Assembly (NCBI RefSeq): GCF_017355405.1
Contig: NZ_CP061177.1
Location: forward strand, 1,409,001 to 1,473,000
Length of the DNA: 64,000 nucleotides
Reading direction: 5' to 3'
Source of the DNA: Roseomonas haemaphysalidis
GTDB taxonomy: Bacteria > Pseudomonadota > Alphaproteobacteria > Acetobacterales > Acetobacteraceae
The notes below the pieces were generated by a model. The model was not told the DNA's origin. It searched no databases and saw nothing but the letters and a program-made list of their open reading frames with translations. Within the stretch, counting starts at the first letter, position 1. Each line of letters begins with the position of its first letter. Shown piece after piece: positions 1-8,125 of the stretch. The translations under genes and the position numbers were made by a program.

Positions 1-369
1 TCCTTCGGCCCGCTGAATGCCATCGAGGGCTTCGTACGGGACGGGGCGCTGCGCGTCATCGCCGTGCTCGGCGCGGAGCGCTACGCCGGCTTGCCGGACG
101 TGCCGACGGTGGCCGAAAGCGGGTTGCCGGATTACGCGGTGGACCTGTGGTATGCGCTGCTCGTGCCCGCTGGCACACCCGCGCCCATCGTCAGCAAGCT
201 GAACGCCGACCTCAACCGCCTGCTGGCCGAGGAAGCAACGCGGCGCAGCCTGTACGAGAAGGGCTTCGTCACCGCCCCCGGCACGCCTGCCGCCCTGGCC
301 GATGTCATCCGCGCCGACTTCGCGCGCTGGAAGTCGGTGACGGAGCGCGTCGAGATCAAGCTGGATTGA
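1..369 (+). CDS. Bug/TctC-family substrate-binding protein, C-terminal part
   Basis: The reading frame is open from the first base and ends at TGA 367-369, leaving about 122 C-terminal residues of a periplasmic binding protein of the tripartite tricarboxylate (Bug/TctC) family. Family marks are LPDVPTVAESGLP, a tryptophan a few residues later, then LLVPAGTPAPIVSKLNADL and the terminal segment of this fold. The 5' end with the signal peptide lies outside the window. No TctA or TctB membrane gene is visible, which is common for Bug expansions. The ligand (probably a small organic acid) cannot be read. The lactonase gene follows after 4 bases, so the two are likely co-transcribed. Confidence 0.9.
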   Translation, partial: SFGPLNAIEGFVRDGALRVIAVLGAERYAGLPDVPTVAESGLPDYAVDLWYALLVPAGTPAPIVSKLNADLNRLLAEEATRRSLYEKGFVTAPGTPAALADVIRADFARWKSVTERVEIKLD

Positions 370-373
370 ACGC

Positions 374-1327
374 ATGACCCCCATCTCCCTCGATGCCGTG
401 GACTTCACCGCGCGGGACCTGTCGCGCCCCGAATGTGTGCTGGCGCTGCGGAACGGCACGCTCTTCGTTTCGGACAAGCGCGGCGGCATCACGCGCATCG
501 CGCCCGATGGGGCACAGGTGCTGCTGGGGCAGGGGCCGGTGGTGCCGAACGGCATCGCGCTGCTGCGCGATGGCAGCTTCGCCATCGCCAACCTGTCGGA
601 TTCCGGCGGCGTGTGGCGGCTGGCGCCGGACGGCACGCTGCGACAGGAGATCGACAGCATCGCCGGCCGGCGTCTCGGCAGCGTCAACTTCGTGCGCACG
701 GACCGGCAGGGGCGGCTGTGGATCTGCGTCAGCACGCTGCGCCCGGGCGAGGACCAGTACCGCACCGACATCGCCGACGGCTTCATAGCCCTGCGCGACG
801 AGCGGGGCATCCGCGTGGTGGCGGAAGGCCTGTGCTGGACCAACGAATGCCTGCCGGACGAGGATGCCGGCTGCCTCTACGTCAACGAGACCTTCGGCCG
901 CCGCCTGACGCGCTTCAGCATGGACGCCGACGGTACGTTGAGCGATCGCGTGACCGTCGCGACCTTCGGCCATGGCGACTACCCGGACGGGCTGACGCAG
1001 GATGCGGAGGGCGGCCTCTGGGTGGTCAGCGTCGGCAGCAACCGCCTGATCCGCGTGGCGCCGGACGGCACCCGGCAGGTGATGCTGGAGGACAGCGATG
1101 CGGCGCATCTGGAGGCGCTGGAACAGTCGCTGCAGGCCAAGCGCCTGACCCGGCCGATGATCCACGAGGCGCGCTCCAAGCGCCTGCGCAACATCAGCAG
1201 CCTAGCCTTCAGCGGGCCGGATCTGCGCACCGGTCTGATGGGCAGTCTGGCGGGCGATGCGCTGGCGCGCTTCGCCGCACCCGTGGCTGGCAAGCCGCCG
1301 GTGCAATGGGACTGGTCAACACCCTAG
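374..1327 (+). CDS. SMP-30/gluconolactonase-family lactonase
   Basis: This 317-residue protein has the repeating blade pattern of a six-bladed beta-propeller of the SMP-30/gluconolactonase/LRE family, which hydrolyses sugar or organic-acid lactones at a divalent metal. Visible family features are WTNECLPDED followed by LYVNET in the middle, and DYPDGLTQDAEGGLWV, whose aspartate and glycine match the usual metal-site region. No signal peptide is seen, so it should be cytoplasmic. It starts 4 bases after the preceding Bug gene, so the imported compound may give rise to a lactone. The exact substrate is unknown. Confidence 0.85.
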   Translation: MTPISLDAVDFTARDLSRPECVLALRNGTLFVSDKRGGITRIAPDGAQVLLGQGPVVPNGIALLRDGSFAIANLSDSGGVWRLAPDGTLRQEIDSIAGRRLGSVNFVRTDRQGRLWICVSTLRPGEDQYRTDIADGFIALRDERGIRVVAEGLCWTNECLPDEDAGCLYVNETFGRRLTRFSMDADGTLSDRVTVATFGHGDYPDGLTQDAEGGLWVVSVGSNRLIRVAPDGTRQVMLEDSDAAHLEALEQSLQAKRLTRPMIHEARSKRLRNISSLAFSGPDLRTGLMGSLAGDALARFAAPVAGKPPVQWDWSTP

Positions 1328-1342
1328 GCCGGTCAGGAAGGC

Positions 1343-1378
1343 TTGAATGGCCCGGCTGTCTTGATATACTGACCAGTA
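1343..1378 (+). promoter_or_regulatory. Promoter with overlapping TACTNANCRGTA operator
   Basis: A sigma70-like promoter can be read as TTGAAT (1343-1348), 16 bases, then TATACT (1365-1370). An imperfect palindrome TACTGACCAGTA (1367-1378, arms TACTG/CAGTA) starts at the third base of the -10 box. The same 12-bp pattern recurs at 14072 and 16840. Binding there would block polymerase, so repression of the Bug/acyl-CoA operon beginning at 1422 is the natural reading. The regulator is not identified; GntR-FCD-type proteins bind sites of this size. Confidence 0.5.
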
Positions 1379-1421
1379 ATAAAAAATAATGGCAGGTATA
1401 TCCTGCCCGGAGGATTGCCCC

Positions 1422-2411
1422 ATGCAGCCCGGCTCCGTCATTCCGGTTCCGTTCGGCCGCCGCGCCGCGCTCGCGGGGGCCGCCGCATTGCTGGCCACCC
1501 CGGCGCTGGCGCAGCCGCGCGCCGCCGGCCCGATCCGCTTGGTGGTCGGCTTCCCGCCCGGCGGCTCCGGCGACATCTTCGCGCGCCTGGTGGCGGACCC
1601 GCTGCGCGAGGAGCTGGGCCGCACCGTGATCGTCGAGAACCGCCCCGGCGCGGGCGGGCTGACGGCGGCGGAATACGCGCTGCGGGCGCCGGCCGACGGA
1701 TCGGTGCTGATGATGCACACCGGCTCCTCCGCCGTCTCGGCGCCGATCGCCCGCAAGGTGCCGCCCTACGACCCGGTGCACGACTTCTCCTGGGTAGCCC
1801 TGCTGTCCGAGGCGCCCTTCGCCCTGGCGCTCAACCCGCGCCTGCCGGCCACCGACTTGAAGGGCTTCATCGCCTACGCCAAGGCCCGGCCGGGGCAGCT
1901 TTCCTACAGCAGCGCCGGCATCGGCACGACGGTGCATCTGGCGGCCGAGGCCTTCAACGATGCCGCCGGCATCCAGGTGCTGCACATCCCTTACCAGGGC
2001 AGCGGCCCGGCCATCACGGACGCGATCAACGGCACCGTCGCCTACAATGTCGAGACCTTCGGCACGCTGCTGCCGCACCACAAGGGTGGCGCGCTGCGCA
2101 TCGTCTCCGCCATGGCGGCGGAGCGCACCGCCATCTCGCCAGAGACGCCGACGATGCGGGAGGACGGGATCGACGTCACCGCCGGCACCTACAACCTGCT
2201 GGCGGCGCCCCCCAACACTCCGCGCGAGGTGCTGGCGCCGGTCGCCGCCGCCATCGGCCGCGTCATGGCTCGCCCGGCGGTGCAGGCGCAGCTCCAGGGG
2301 CTCGGCATCGCCGGCGTGACGCAATCGGACCCGGATGGCGCGCGCCGCTTCGTTTCCGCGGAGATCGCCCGCTGGACGCCGGTGGTGCACCGCCTCCGGC
2401 TGGCGCTGTGA
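1422..2411 (+). CDS. Bug/TctC-family substrate-binding protein
   Basis: A 329-residue periplasmic binding protein of the Bug/TctC family. The start at 1422 is preferred over an in-frame ATG at 1389 because GGAGG (1409-1413) lies 8 bases before it. Residues 1-31 form a signal peptide with twin arginine (FGRR), a hydrophobic core and an ALA-type cleavage site. The mature protein opens with IRLVVGFPPGGSGDIFAR, the characteristic first strand and ligand loop, and later shows VIVENRPGAGG. The last four bases overlap the GTG of the acyl-CoA synthetase gene. This suggests that the bound acid is activated by the enzymes downstream. The ligand is not determinable. Confidence 0.92.
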   Translation: MQPGSVIPVPFGRRAALAGAAALLATPALAQPRAAGPIRLVVGFPPGGSGDIFARLVADPLREELGRTVIVENRPGAGGLTAAEYALRAPADGSVLMMHTGSSAVSAPIARKVPPYDPVHDFSWVALLSEAPFALALNPRLPATDLKGFIAYAKARPGQLSYSSAGIGTTVHLAAEAFNDAAGIQVLHIPYQGSGPAITDAINGTVAYNVETFGTLLPHHKGGALRIVSAMAAERTAISPETPTMREDGIDVTAGTYNLLAAPPNTPREVLAPVAAAIGRVMARPAVQAQLQGLGIAGVTQSDPDGARRFVSAEIARWTPVVHRLRLAL

Positions 2412-4516
2412 CCCAGGCCGCCATCGAGGCCCTGCTGCGGCCGCGTTCCGTCACGATCCTGGGGGCCTCCGACCGCTCCCGCTGGTCGTGCACCGCGTTC
2501 GACAACCTGCGGCAGGGCGGCTTCGCCGGCACGGTGCAGCTGGTCAACCGGCGCGGCGGCAGCGTGCACGGGCAGGCGGCGGCCCAGAGCGTCGCCGCGC
2601 TGGGCGAGGCGCCGGATCTCGGCCTGGTGCTGTTGCCGGCCGAGGCGGTGGCCGAGGCGGTGCGCGACCTCGGTGCCGCTGGCGCACGCTCGGCCGTGAT
2701 CCTGACGTCCGGCTTCGCCGAACTGGGCGATGCGGGGGCAGCCGTGCAGCGAGAGGTGGCGGAGGCTGCGGGGCGGGCGGGGGTGCGGCTGCTAGGTCCC
2801 AACAGCCTCGGCTTCATCAACTTCGCCGATGGCGTCTGCGCCTGGACCACGCCGGTGCGGGCACCGACGCGGCGCGAGGGCGTGGCCATTGTTTCGCAAA
2901 GCGGGGCCACCGCCTATTTCCTGGCCACCCTGGCCTGGCGGCACGATGTCGGGCTGAGCCATGTGGTGGCCACCGGCAACGAGGCCGATCTCGACCTCGC
3001 CGCAGTCGCCCTGTCGCTGCTGCGGCAGCCGGCGACGAAATCCCTGGCGCTGTTCATCGAGACGTTGCGCGACCCGGCCGGCTTCCTGGCCCTGGCCGAG
3101 GCTGCGCTGGCGGCGCGCAAGCCGCTGGTGGTGCTGAAGGTCGGCACGAGCGAGGTGACGGCGAAGTCGGCGCTGGCGCATACCGGCGCCCTGGTGGGCG
3201 ACGACCGCGTCTTCGACGGCATTTGCGCGCAATACGGCATCGTCCGCGCCCGCTCGGTCGAGGAGCTGCTGACCACCGCCGACGTGATGGGCCGCGCCGG
3301 GCCGCTGCGGCCGGGCGGTCTCGGCATCGTCTCCAACTCGGGCGGCATCTGCGAGATCGCCGCCGACAGCGCGGCCGCGCGCGGCCTGGTGCTGCCGGAG
3401 CTGGCGCCGGAGGCGGCGGCGGCGCTGCGCGAAACCATCCCCGGCTTCGCCACCCCGCACAACCCGCTGGACCTGACCGGCGCCATCACGCCAGAGCAGT
3501 GCGAGGCGGTGGTGGAGATCGTCGCCGCCCAGCCGGCGCTGGCCGCCGTCCTTTGCCCTTACTACGAGGTGCCGACGGAACAGGCGGACATGAGCGAGCG
3601 GCTCAGCGGGCTGCACGCCGCGCTGGCCGCCGGCCTGACCCGCGCCCCCGTCCCGGGCTTCGTAGTCAGCTACACCGCCACGCATCTCACGCCGCTGTCC
3701 AAGCGCATCGTCGCCGAAACGGGCATGCCCTACCTCGCTTGTGGCCTGGACTTGGCGGTGACGGCGCTGGCCGGCAGCGCCCGCTGGTCCGGACGACTGC
3801 GACAGCCGCCCGCCGCCGTGCGCGTGGCGCCGGCCCCGGAAGCGGAACGTCCCCGCTCGGAGCATGCGGCCTTGCAGGTCCTGGCACGGCACGGCGTGCC
3901 CGTGGTGCCGGTCGTGCTGGCGCGGGATGCCGAACAGGCCGTGCGGGCCGCCGCCGCGCAGGAGGGCGAGGTGGTGCTGAAGATCGCCTCCCCCGACATC
4001 GGCCATAAGTCGGACATGGGCGGCGTCGCGCTGGGGCTGCGTGGCGCGGAGGCGGTGCGAACGGCGCATGACCGGCTGCGCGCCGCCGCCCTGGCCCATG
4101 CGCCGGAGGCGGTGGTGGAGGGCGTGCTGGTGGCGCCGATGCGCCCGCGCGGCATCGAGCTCTTCGTCGGCGTGACGCGGGATCCGCAATGGGGCGCGGT
4201 GCTGGCCGTGGGGCTGGGTGGCGTCTGGGTGGAGGTGCTGAAGGATGTCGCCCTGCGCCTCTTGCCGGTGGATGCCGACGAGGTGCGGCGGATGCTGGAA
4301 AGCTTGTGCGGCGCCGCCATGCTGGCCGGCCAGCGCGGCGTGCCGGCCGCCGACCTGGATGCCGTGGCGGGAGCCATCGCCCGCATCGGCGACGCGGCGC
4401 TCGCCTTCGGGCCGGAGCTCGTGGCGCTGGACGTCAATCCGCTCTGGGTGCGCGGCGGGCAGGTGGAGGCGCTGGACGCGCTCTGCGTCTGGCAGGATGG
4501 AGAGGAGGGGGCATGA
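2408..4516 (+). CDS. ADP-forming acyl-CoA synthetase (acetate--CoA ligase family)
   Basis: A 702-residue fused NDP-forming acyl-CoA synthetase. In order: a CoA-binding Rossmann domain (about 1-130, start SVTILGASDRS), two succinyl-CoA-ligase-like domains (about 145-450), and a C-terminal ATP-grasp domain (about 480-700, with EVVLKIASPDIGHKSDMGGV). The AHTGALVG motif puts the expected phospho-histidine at H258. The enzyme makes an acyl-CoA from a free acid, CoA and ATP through a phosphohistidine. The start is GTG at 2408, overlapping the upstream stop as GTGA; no other start fits the domain limits. It probably activates the acid delivered by the Bug protein. The acyl substrate is unknown. Confidence 0.9.
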   Translation: MTQAAIEALLRPRSVTILGASDRSRWSCTAFDNLRQGGFAGTVQLVNRRGGSVHGQAAAQSVAALGEAPDLGLVLLPAEAVAEAVRDLGAAGARSAVILTSGFAELGDAGAAVQREVAEAAGRAGVRLLGPNSLGFINFADGVCAWTTPVRAPTRREGVAIVSQSGATAYFLATLAWRHDVGLSHVVATGNEADLDLAAVALSLLRQPATKSLALFIETLRDPAGFLALAEAALAARKPLVVLKVGTSEVTAKSALAHTGALVGDDRVFDGICAQYGIVRARSVEELLTTADVMGRAGPLRPGGLGIVSNSGGICEIAADSAAARGLVLPELAPEAAAALRETIPGFATPHNPLDLTGAITPEQCEAVVEIVAAQPALAAVLCPYYEVPTEQADMSERLSGLHAALAAGLTRAPVPGFVVSYTATHLTPLSKRIVAETGMPYLACGLDLAVTALAGSARWSGRLRQPPAAVRVAPAPEAERPRSEHAALQVLARHGVPVVPVVLARDAEQAVRAAAAQEGEVVLKIASPDIGHKSDMGGVALGLRGAEAVRTAHDRLRAAALAHAPEAVVEGVLVAPMRPRGIELFVGVTRDPQWGAVLAVGLGGVWVEVLKDVALRLLPVDADEVRRMLESLCGAAMLAGQRGVPAADLDAVAGAIARIGDAALAFGPELVALDVNPLWVRGGQVEALDALCVWQDGEEGA

Positions 4517-5664
4517 GCCTGCGTGACACGGCGGCGATGACGGGGGTGGGCGAGACCCGCTACCAGCGCGGCGCCACCCGCCCATCCACCGCGCTGCAGC
4601 TGGAGGCGGCGCTGGCCGCCATCGCCGATGCGGGCCTGCGGCCGCGCGACATCGACGGCATCATCCCGATCGGCATCACCGGCGCGCCCGCCGAGGAGCT
4701 GGCGACCAACCTGGGCGTGGAGGAGCTGCGCTTTTCGGCGCTGACGCCGATGGGCGGGGCCAGCAGCATCGCCGCCATCCAGTGCGCGGCGGCGGCCATC
4801 CAAGCCGGGCTGTGCAACCACGTGCTGATCGCCGCGGGCCGCAACGTCTCGGCCGGCGCCAAGGCCGGCACGCGCATCCACCAGATGCCGCAGTTCCACC
4901 TGATCACGGAGTTCGAGCTGCCGCTCGGCGCCATCGCCCCCGCGCAGCTCTACGCGCCGATGGCGCGGCGGCACATGGAGCTTTACGGCACCACCAGCGC
5001 GCAGCTGGGCGAGATCGCCACCACGGTCCGCGCCCACGCCCTGCTGAACGACAACGCGGTGATGAAGAAGCCCATGACGCTGGCCGACCACCAGGCGTCC
5101 CGCATGATCGCCGACCCGTTCCGCCTGCTGGATTGCAGCCTGGAAACCGATGGCGGCGCCGCCTTCGTGGTCAGCGGCGCCGAGCGCGCGCGCGACATGC
5201 GGGCGCCGCGCGTGCTGGTGTCCGGCATCGCCGAGGGCCATCCGGACAGCCCCAGCGCCATCACCCAGCGTGGCGACATGACGCGGCTCGGCATCGCCAA
5301 GGCCGCGCCGCGCGCCTTTGGCATGGCCGGCGTCACGCCTGCCGACATCCAGGTGGCCGAGATCTACGACTGCTTCACCTGGGTGGTGCTGTGCCAGCTG
5401 GAGGACATGGGATTCTGCGCCAAGGGCGAGGGGGGCGGCTTCGTGGAAGGCGGGCGGCTGCGCCTGGGCGGCGCGCTGCCGGTCAACACGCATGGGGGGC
5501 TGCTGTCGCAGGCGCATATGCTGGGGCTGAACCACGTGGTGGAGCTGGTGCGGCAGCTGCGCGGCGAGGCCGGGCGGGCGCAGGTGCGGGGCGCGGAGCT
5601 CGGCCTTTGTACCGGCTACGGCGACATGGGCGATGGCGCCATGGCCATCATGCGGCGGGGATGA
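4513..5664 (+). CDS. Thiolase-like/lipid-transfer protein (SCP2-thiolase family) lacking the usual nucleophile
   Basis: This 383-residue protein has a thiolase fold (opening AAMTGVGETRYQRG, later VAEIYDCFTW, NTHGGLLSQAH and a terminal LCTGYGDMG). Where true thiolases carry the catalytic cysteine near residue 90, it has PMGGASSIAAIQ, the arrangement of SCP2-like thiolases and of retro-aldolases such as steroid Ltp2. It may therefore carry out aldol cleavage of an acyl-CoA, or a non-thiolytic step. It overlaps the synthetase stop (ATGA) and is followed by a DUF35 protein, the partner such enzymes usually need. Family call is firm; the reaction is inference. Confidence 0.85.
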   Translation: MSLRDTAAMTGVGETRYQRGATRPSTALQLEAALAAIADAGLRPRDIDGIIPIGITGAPAEELATNLGVEELRFSALTPMGGASSIAAIQCAAAAIQAGLCNHVLIAAGRNVSAGAKAGTRIHQMPQFHLITEFELPLGAIAPAQLYAPMARRHMELYGTTSAQLGEIATTVRAHALLNDNAVMKKPMTLADHQASRMIADPFRLLDCSLETDGGAAFVVSGAERARDMRAPRVLVSGIAEGHPDSPSAITQRGDMTRLGIAKAAPRAFGMAGVTPADIQVAEIYDCFTWVVLCQLEDMGFCAKGEGGGFVEGGRLRLGGALPVNTHGGLLSQAHMLGLNHVVELVRQLRGEAGRAQVRGAELGLCTGYGDMGDGAMAIMRRG

Positions 5665-5669
5665 CAGCG

Positions 5670-6086
5670 ATGACCGACACCACAGCCGCGCGGCCGCTGC
5701 CGCACGCCTCCGACCTGACCCGCCCCTACTGGCAGGGCGCGGCGCAAGGCAAGCTGCTGATCCAGCGCTGCCTGGACTGCGGCACGCTGCGCCACTACCC
5801 GCGCTACATCTGCGACCATTGCCATTCCTTCGAAACGGAATGGGTGCCGAGCAGCGGCCGCGGCCGTGTGCACAGCTGGATGGTGGCGCACCACCCCTAC
5901 CACCCCGCCTTCACGGACGTGCCCTACACGCTGGTGACGGTGGATCTGGAGGAGGGCGTGCGGGCGCTCGGCCGCTACAGCGTGGCGGACGGCGCCGGGC
6001 TGCGGCTGGACCTGCCGGTGACGTTGCGCATGGAACCGGTGGCCGAGGGCGTCGCCCTGCCATTCTTCACCCCGGCGGAGGACTGA
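5670..6086 (+). CDS. DUF35 zinc-ribbon/OB-fold acyl-CoA-associated protein
   Basis: A 138-residue protein with an N-terminal rubredoxin-like zinc ribbon (CLDCG, then CDHCH about 20 residues later) and a C-terminal OB fold, the DUF35 arrangement. Such proteins bind CoA thioesters and form complexes with SCP2-type thiolases. ATG 5670 is chosen because GGCGGGG lies 9 bases upstream. An in-frame ATG at 5661 overlaps the thiolase stop but has no spaced ribosome site. The gene order thiolase-DUF35 supports a two-subunit enzyme, comparable to Ltp2-ChsH2 in steroid side-chain cleavage, though not necessarily with a steroid substrate. Confidence 0.88.
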   Translation: MTDTTAARPLPHASDLTRPYWQGAAQGKLLIQRCLDCGTLRHYPRYICDHCHSFETEWVPSSGRGRVHSWMVAHHPYHPAFTDVPYTLVTVDLEEGVRALGRYSVADGAGLRLDLPVTLRMEPVAEGVALPFFTPAED

Positions 6087-6089
6087 GTC

Positions 6090-7211
6090 ATGCGGACGCA
6101 ACTGGCCAGGCGCCTGGGCTGCGAGGTGCCGATCTTCGCCTTCTCCCACTGCCGCGACGTGATCGTGGAAGTGACCAAGGCCGGCGGCTTCGGCGTGCTC
6201 GGTGCCTCCACCTTCTCGCCCGAGCAACTGGAGCAGGAGCTGCGCTGGATCGACGAGCACGTGGCCGGCCGCCCCTATGGCGTGGACGTGCTGATCCCGG
6301 CCAATTACGACAAGGCGGCCGAGGCCTCGCTGGGCGAGCTGGAGCGGCTGATCCCGGACACGCAGCGGCAGTTCCTCGACGGGCTGCTGACCGAGGCGGG
6401 CGTGCCGCCTTTGCCGGAGGACGAGCGCGCCCGCGTGCGGCAGGAGTTGGCCGAGGGCCGCGGCGGCATGACGCCGGACGGCGCCCGCCGGCTGCTGGCC
6501 GTGGCTTTGCAGCACAGCCAGGTGAAGCTGGTCGTCTCCGCCCTCGGTGCGCCGCCGCCGGACGTGGTGGCGCTGCTTCGCGAGCGCGGCCTGATGATCG
6601 GCGCGCTCTGCGGCAAGGTCTCGCACGCCACCCGACAGCGCGACGCGGGCGTGGAGGTGATCATCGCCCAGGGCACCGAGGCGGGCGGCCATACCGGCGA
6701 CATCGCCACCATGGTGCTGGTGCCGCAGGTGGTGGAAGCCTGCCCGGAGATTCCCGTGCTGGCCGCCGGCGGCATCACCCGCGGCAGTCAGATCGCCGCC
6801 TGCCTGGCGCTGGGGGCCGAGGGCGTCTGGTGCGGCAGCGTCTGGCTCGGCACGCGGGAAAGCGAGCTGACGCCCTTCGAGAAGGATGCGATCTTCGCGG
6901 CCAAGGCCGAGGACACGGTGCGCCGCCGCGCCCGCACCGGCAAGCCCGTGCGGATGCTGCGCAGCACGCTGTCGGAAGCCTGGGAACAGCCCGGCGCCCC
7001 CGCCTACCTGCCCACGCCCTTGCAGGGCATCCTGTACAACGAGGCGCACCACCGCGTGGTCCGCGCCGGGCGGCGGGACCTGTATTCCTTCCCCGTCGGC
7101 CAGGCCGTCGGCACGATGAACCAGGAGACCTCGGTGCGCGAGGTCATGCTGCAGATGCAGAACGAGTACCTGGCCGCGACCGAGCGCCTCGCCGCGCTGT
7201 GGGAGGACTGA
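6090..7211 (+). CDS. Nitronate monooxygenase-like FMN protein
   Basis: A 373-residue TIM-barrel flavoprotein of the nitronate monooxygenase/2-nitropropane dioxygenase (NPD) family. Visible marks are GGFGVLGAS near the N terminus, AQGTEAGGHTGD with the conserved histidine, and the phosphate-binding AAGGITRGSQIAACLALGAEGVW. GGAGG within the end of the DUF35 gene lies 8 bases before the ATG, and its stop overlaps the next start (TGATG). Members oxidise nitronates or reduce activated double bonds. In an acyl-CoA operon an enoyl reductase or oxidase role is also possible. No signal peptide is present. Confidence 0.85.
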   Translation: MRTQLARRLGCEVPIFAFSHCRDVIVEVTKAGGFGVLGASTFSPEQLEQELRWIDEHVAGRPYGVDVLIPANYDKAAEASLGELERLIPDTQRQFLDGLLTEAGVPPLPEDERARVRQELAEGRGGMTPDGARRLLAVALQHSQVKLVVSALGAPPPDVVALLRERGLMIGALCGKVSHATRQRDAGVEVIIAQGTEAGGHTGDIATMVLVPQVVEACPEIPVLAAGGITRGSQIAACLALGAEGVWCGSVWLGTRESELTPFEKDAIFAAKAEDTVRRRARTGKPVRMLRSTLSEAWEQPGAPAYLPTPLQGILYNEAHHRVVRAGRRDLYSFPVGQAVGTMNQETSVREVMLQMQNEYLAATERLAALWED

Positions 7212-7975
7212 TGACCGACGAGGTCCTGGTGACGCATGAGGACGGCATCGCCACCATCACCATCAACCGCCCCGACCAGCGCAACGCCGTCAACCGCGCC
7301 GTCTCCTACGGCGTCTGCGCCGCCGTGGACGAGCTGGACGCGCGCGACGACCTGCGCGTCGGCATCCTGACCGGCGCCGGCGGCACCTTCTGCGCCGGCA
7401 TGGACCTGAAGGCCTTTCTGCGTGGCGAGGTCACGCGCGTCGAGGGCCGCGGCATCCTCGGCATCGCCATGACGCCGCCGAAGAAACCGCTGATCGCCGC
7501 CGTGGAAGGCTACGCCCTGGCCGGCGGCTTCGAGGCCGTGCTGGCCTGCGACCTGCTGGTGGCCGCGCGCGATGCCAAGTTCGGCCTGCCCGAGGCCAAG
7601 CGCGGCCTGGCCGCCGCCGCCGGGGGCCTGCTGCGCCTGCCGCGCCTCTTGCCGCCGCGCATCGCCCTGGAACTGGCCCTGACCGGCGAGATGGTCACCG
7701 CCGGGCGGCTGGACCGCTACGGCCTCGTCAACGCCCTGGTGGAGCCCGGCGAGGCCCTGGCCGAAGCGAAGCGACTGGCCCGCAAGATCATCGCCAACGC
7801 TCCCATGTCAGTCGCTGCCAGCAAGCGCGTGATGGTGGAGCAGCAGGACTGGACGCTGGAGGAGATGTTCGCCCGGCAGGCGGAGATCACCGGGCACCTG
7901 CTGGCCTCCGAGGACGCGCGGGAGGGGGCGACGGCCTTTGCCGAGAAGCGGGTGCCGGAGTGGAAAGGGCGGTGA
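7211..7975 (+). CDS. Enoyl-CoA hydratase/isomerase (crotonase family)
   Basis: A 254-residue crotonase-fold protein, full length for the family. The oxyanion-hole segments are GGTFCAGMDLKAF and IAAVEGYALAGGFEAVLACD, followed by AKFGLPEAKRGL, where the acid/base glutamate normally lies. It would hydrate or isomerise an enoyl-CoA, closing the activation-hydration-cleavage series encoded upstream. The ATG shares a base with the upstream stop. The gene ends exactly where an inverted-repeat element begins, and a second, more distant crotonase gene faces it on the other strand. Substrate chain is unknown. Confidence 0.9.
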   Translation: MTDEVLVTHEDGIATITINRPDQRNAVNRAVSYGVCAAVDELDARDDLRVGILTGAGGTFCAGMDLKAFLRGEVTRVEGRGILGIAMTPPKKPLIAAVEGYALAGGFEAVLACDLLVAARDAKFGLPEAKRGLAAAAGGLLRLPRLLPPRIALELALTGEMVTAGRLDRYGLVNALVEPGEALAEAKRLARKIIANAPMSVAASKRVMVEQQDWTLEEMFARQAEITGHLLASEDAREGATAFAEKRVPEWKGR

Positions 7976-7976
7976 A

Positions 7977-8125
7977 GGTCAGGGGAAAGAATTCCCCCGA
8001 ACCCCCATCTTCTTTTTATCAATCTGGATTGATCGCCGGTGGAGCGGTCGCGCCCCACCCGCACCACCGGACAACAGTCAGAAAAAAGATGGGGGGTCCG
8101 GGGGGAATTCATTTCCCCCGGCCTT
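7977..8125 (+). repeat. Inverted-repeat element, copy A, at a convergent gene junction
   Basis: Two arms of about 45 bases (7977-8020 and 8079-8125) are imperfect reverse complements. The right arm runs AGAAAAAAGATGGGGG, then GTCCGGGGGGAATTC and ATTTCCCCCGGCC. Each arm can itself fold (GGGGGAA/TTTCCCCC). The loop between them holds a separate hairpin CCGGTGG/CCACCGG (8036-8042, 8064-8070). The left arm starts right after the stop at 7975. The right arm is translated as the tail of the opposing crotonase. Strong stems next to T-runs in both directions suggest a bidirectional terminator or a MITE/REP-like mobile repeat. Related copies are at 43150 and 55819. Confidence 0.85.

Noticed and set aside
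7977..8125. CRISPR or insertion-sequence interpretation of the repeated GGGGGAATTC elements
   Set aside because: There are only two inverted arms per site, no regular spacers, and no transposase gene in or next to any copy.
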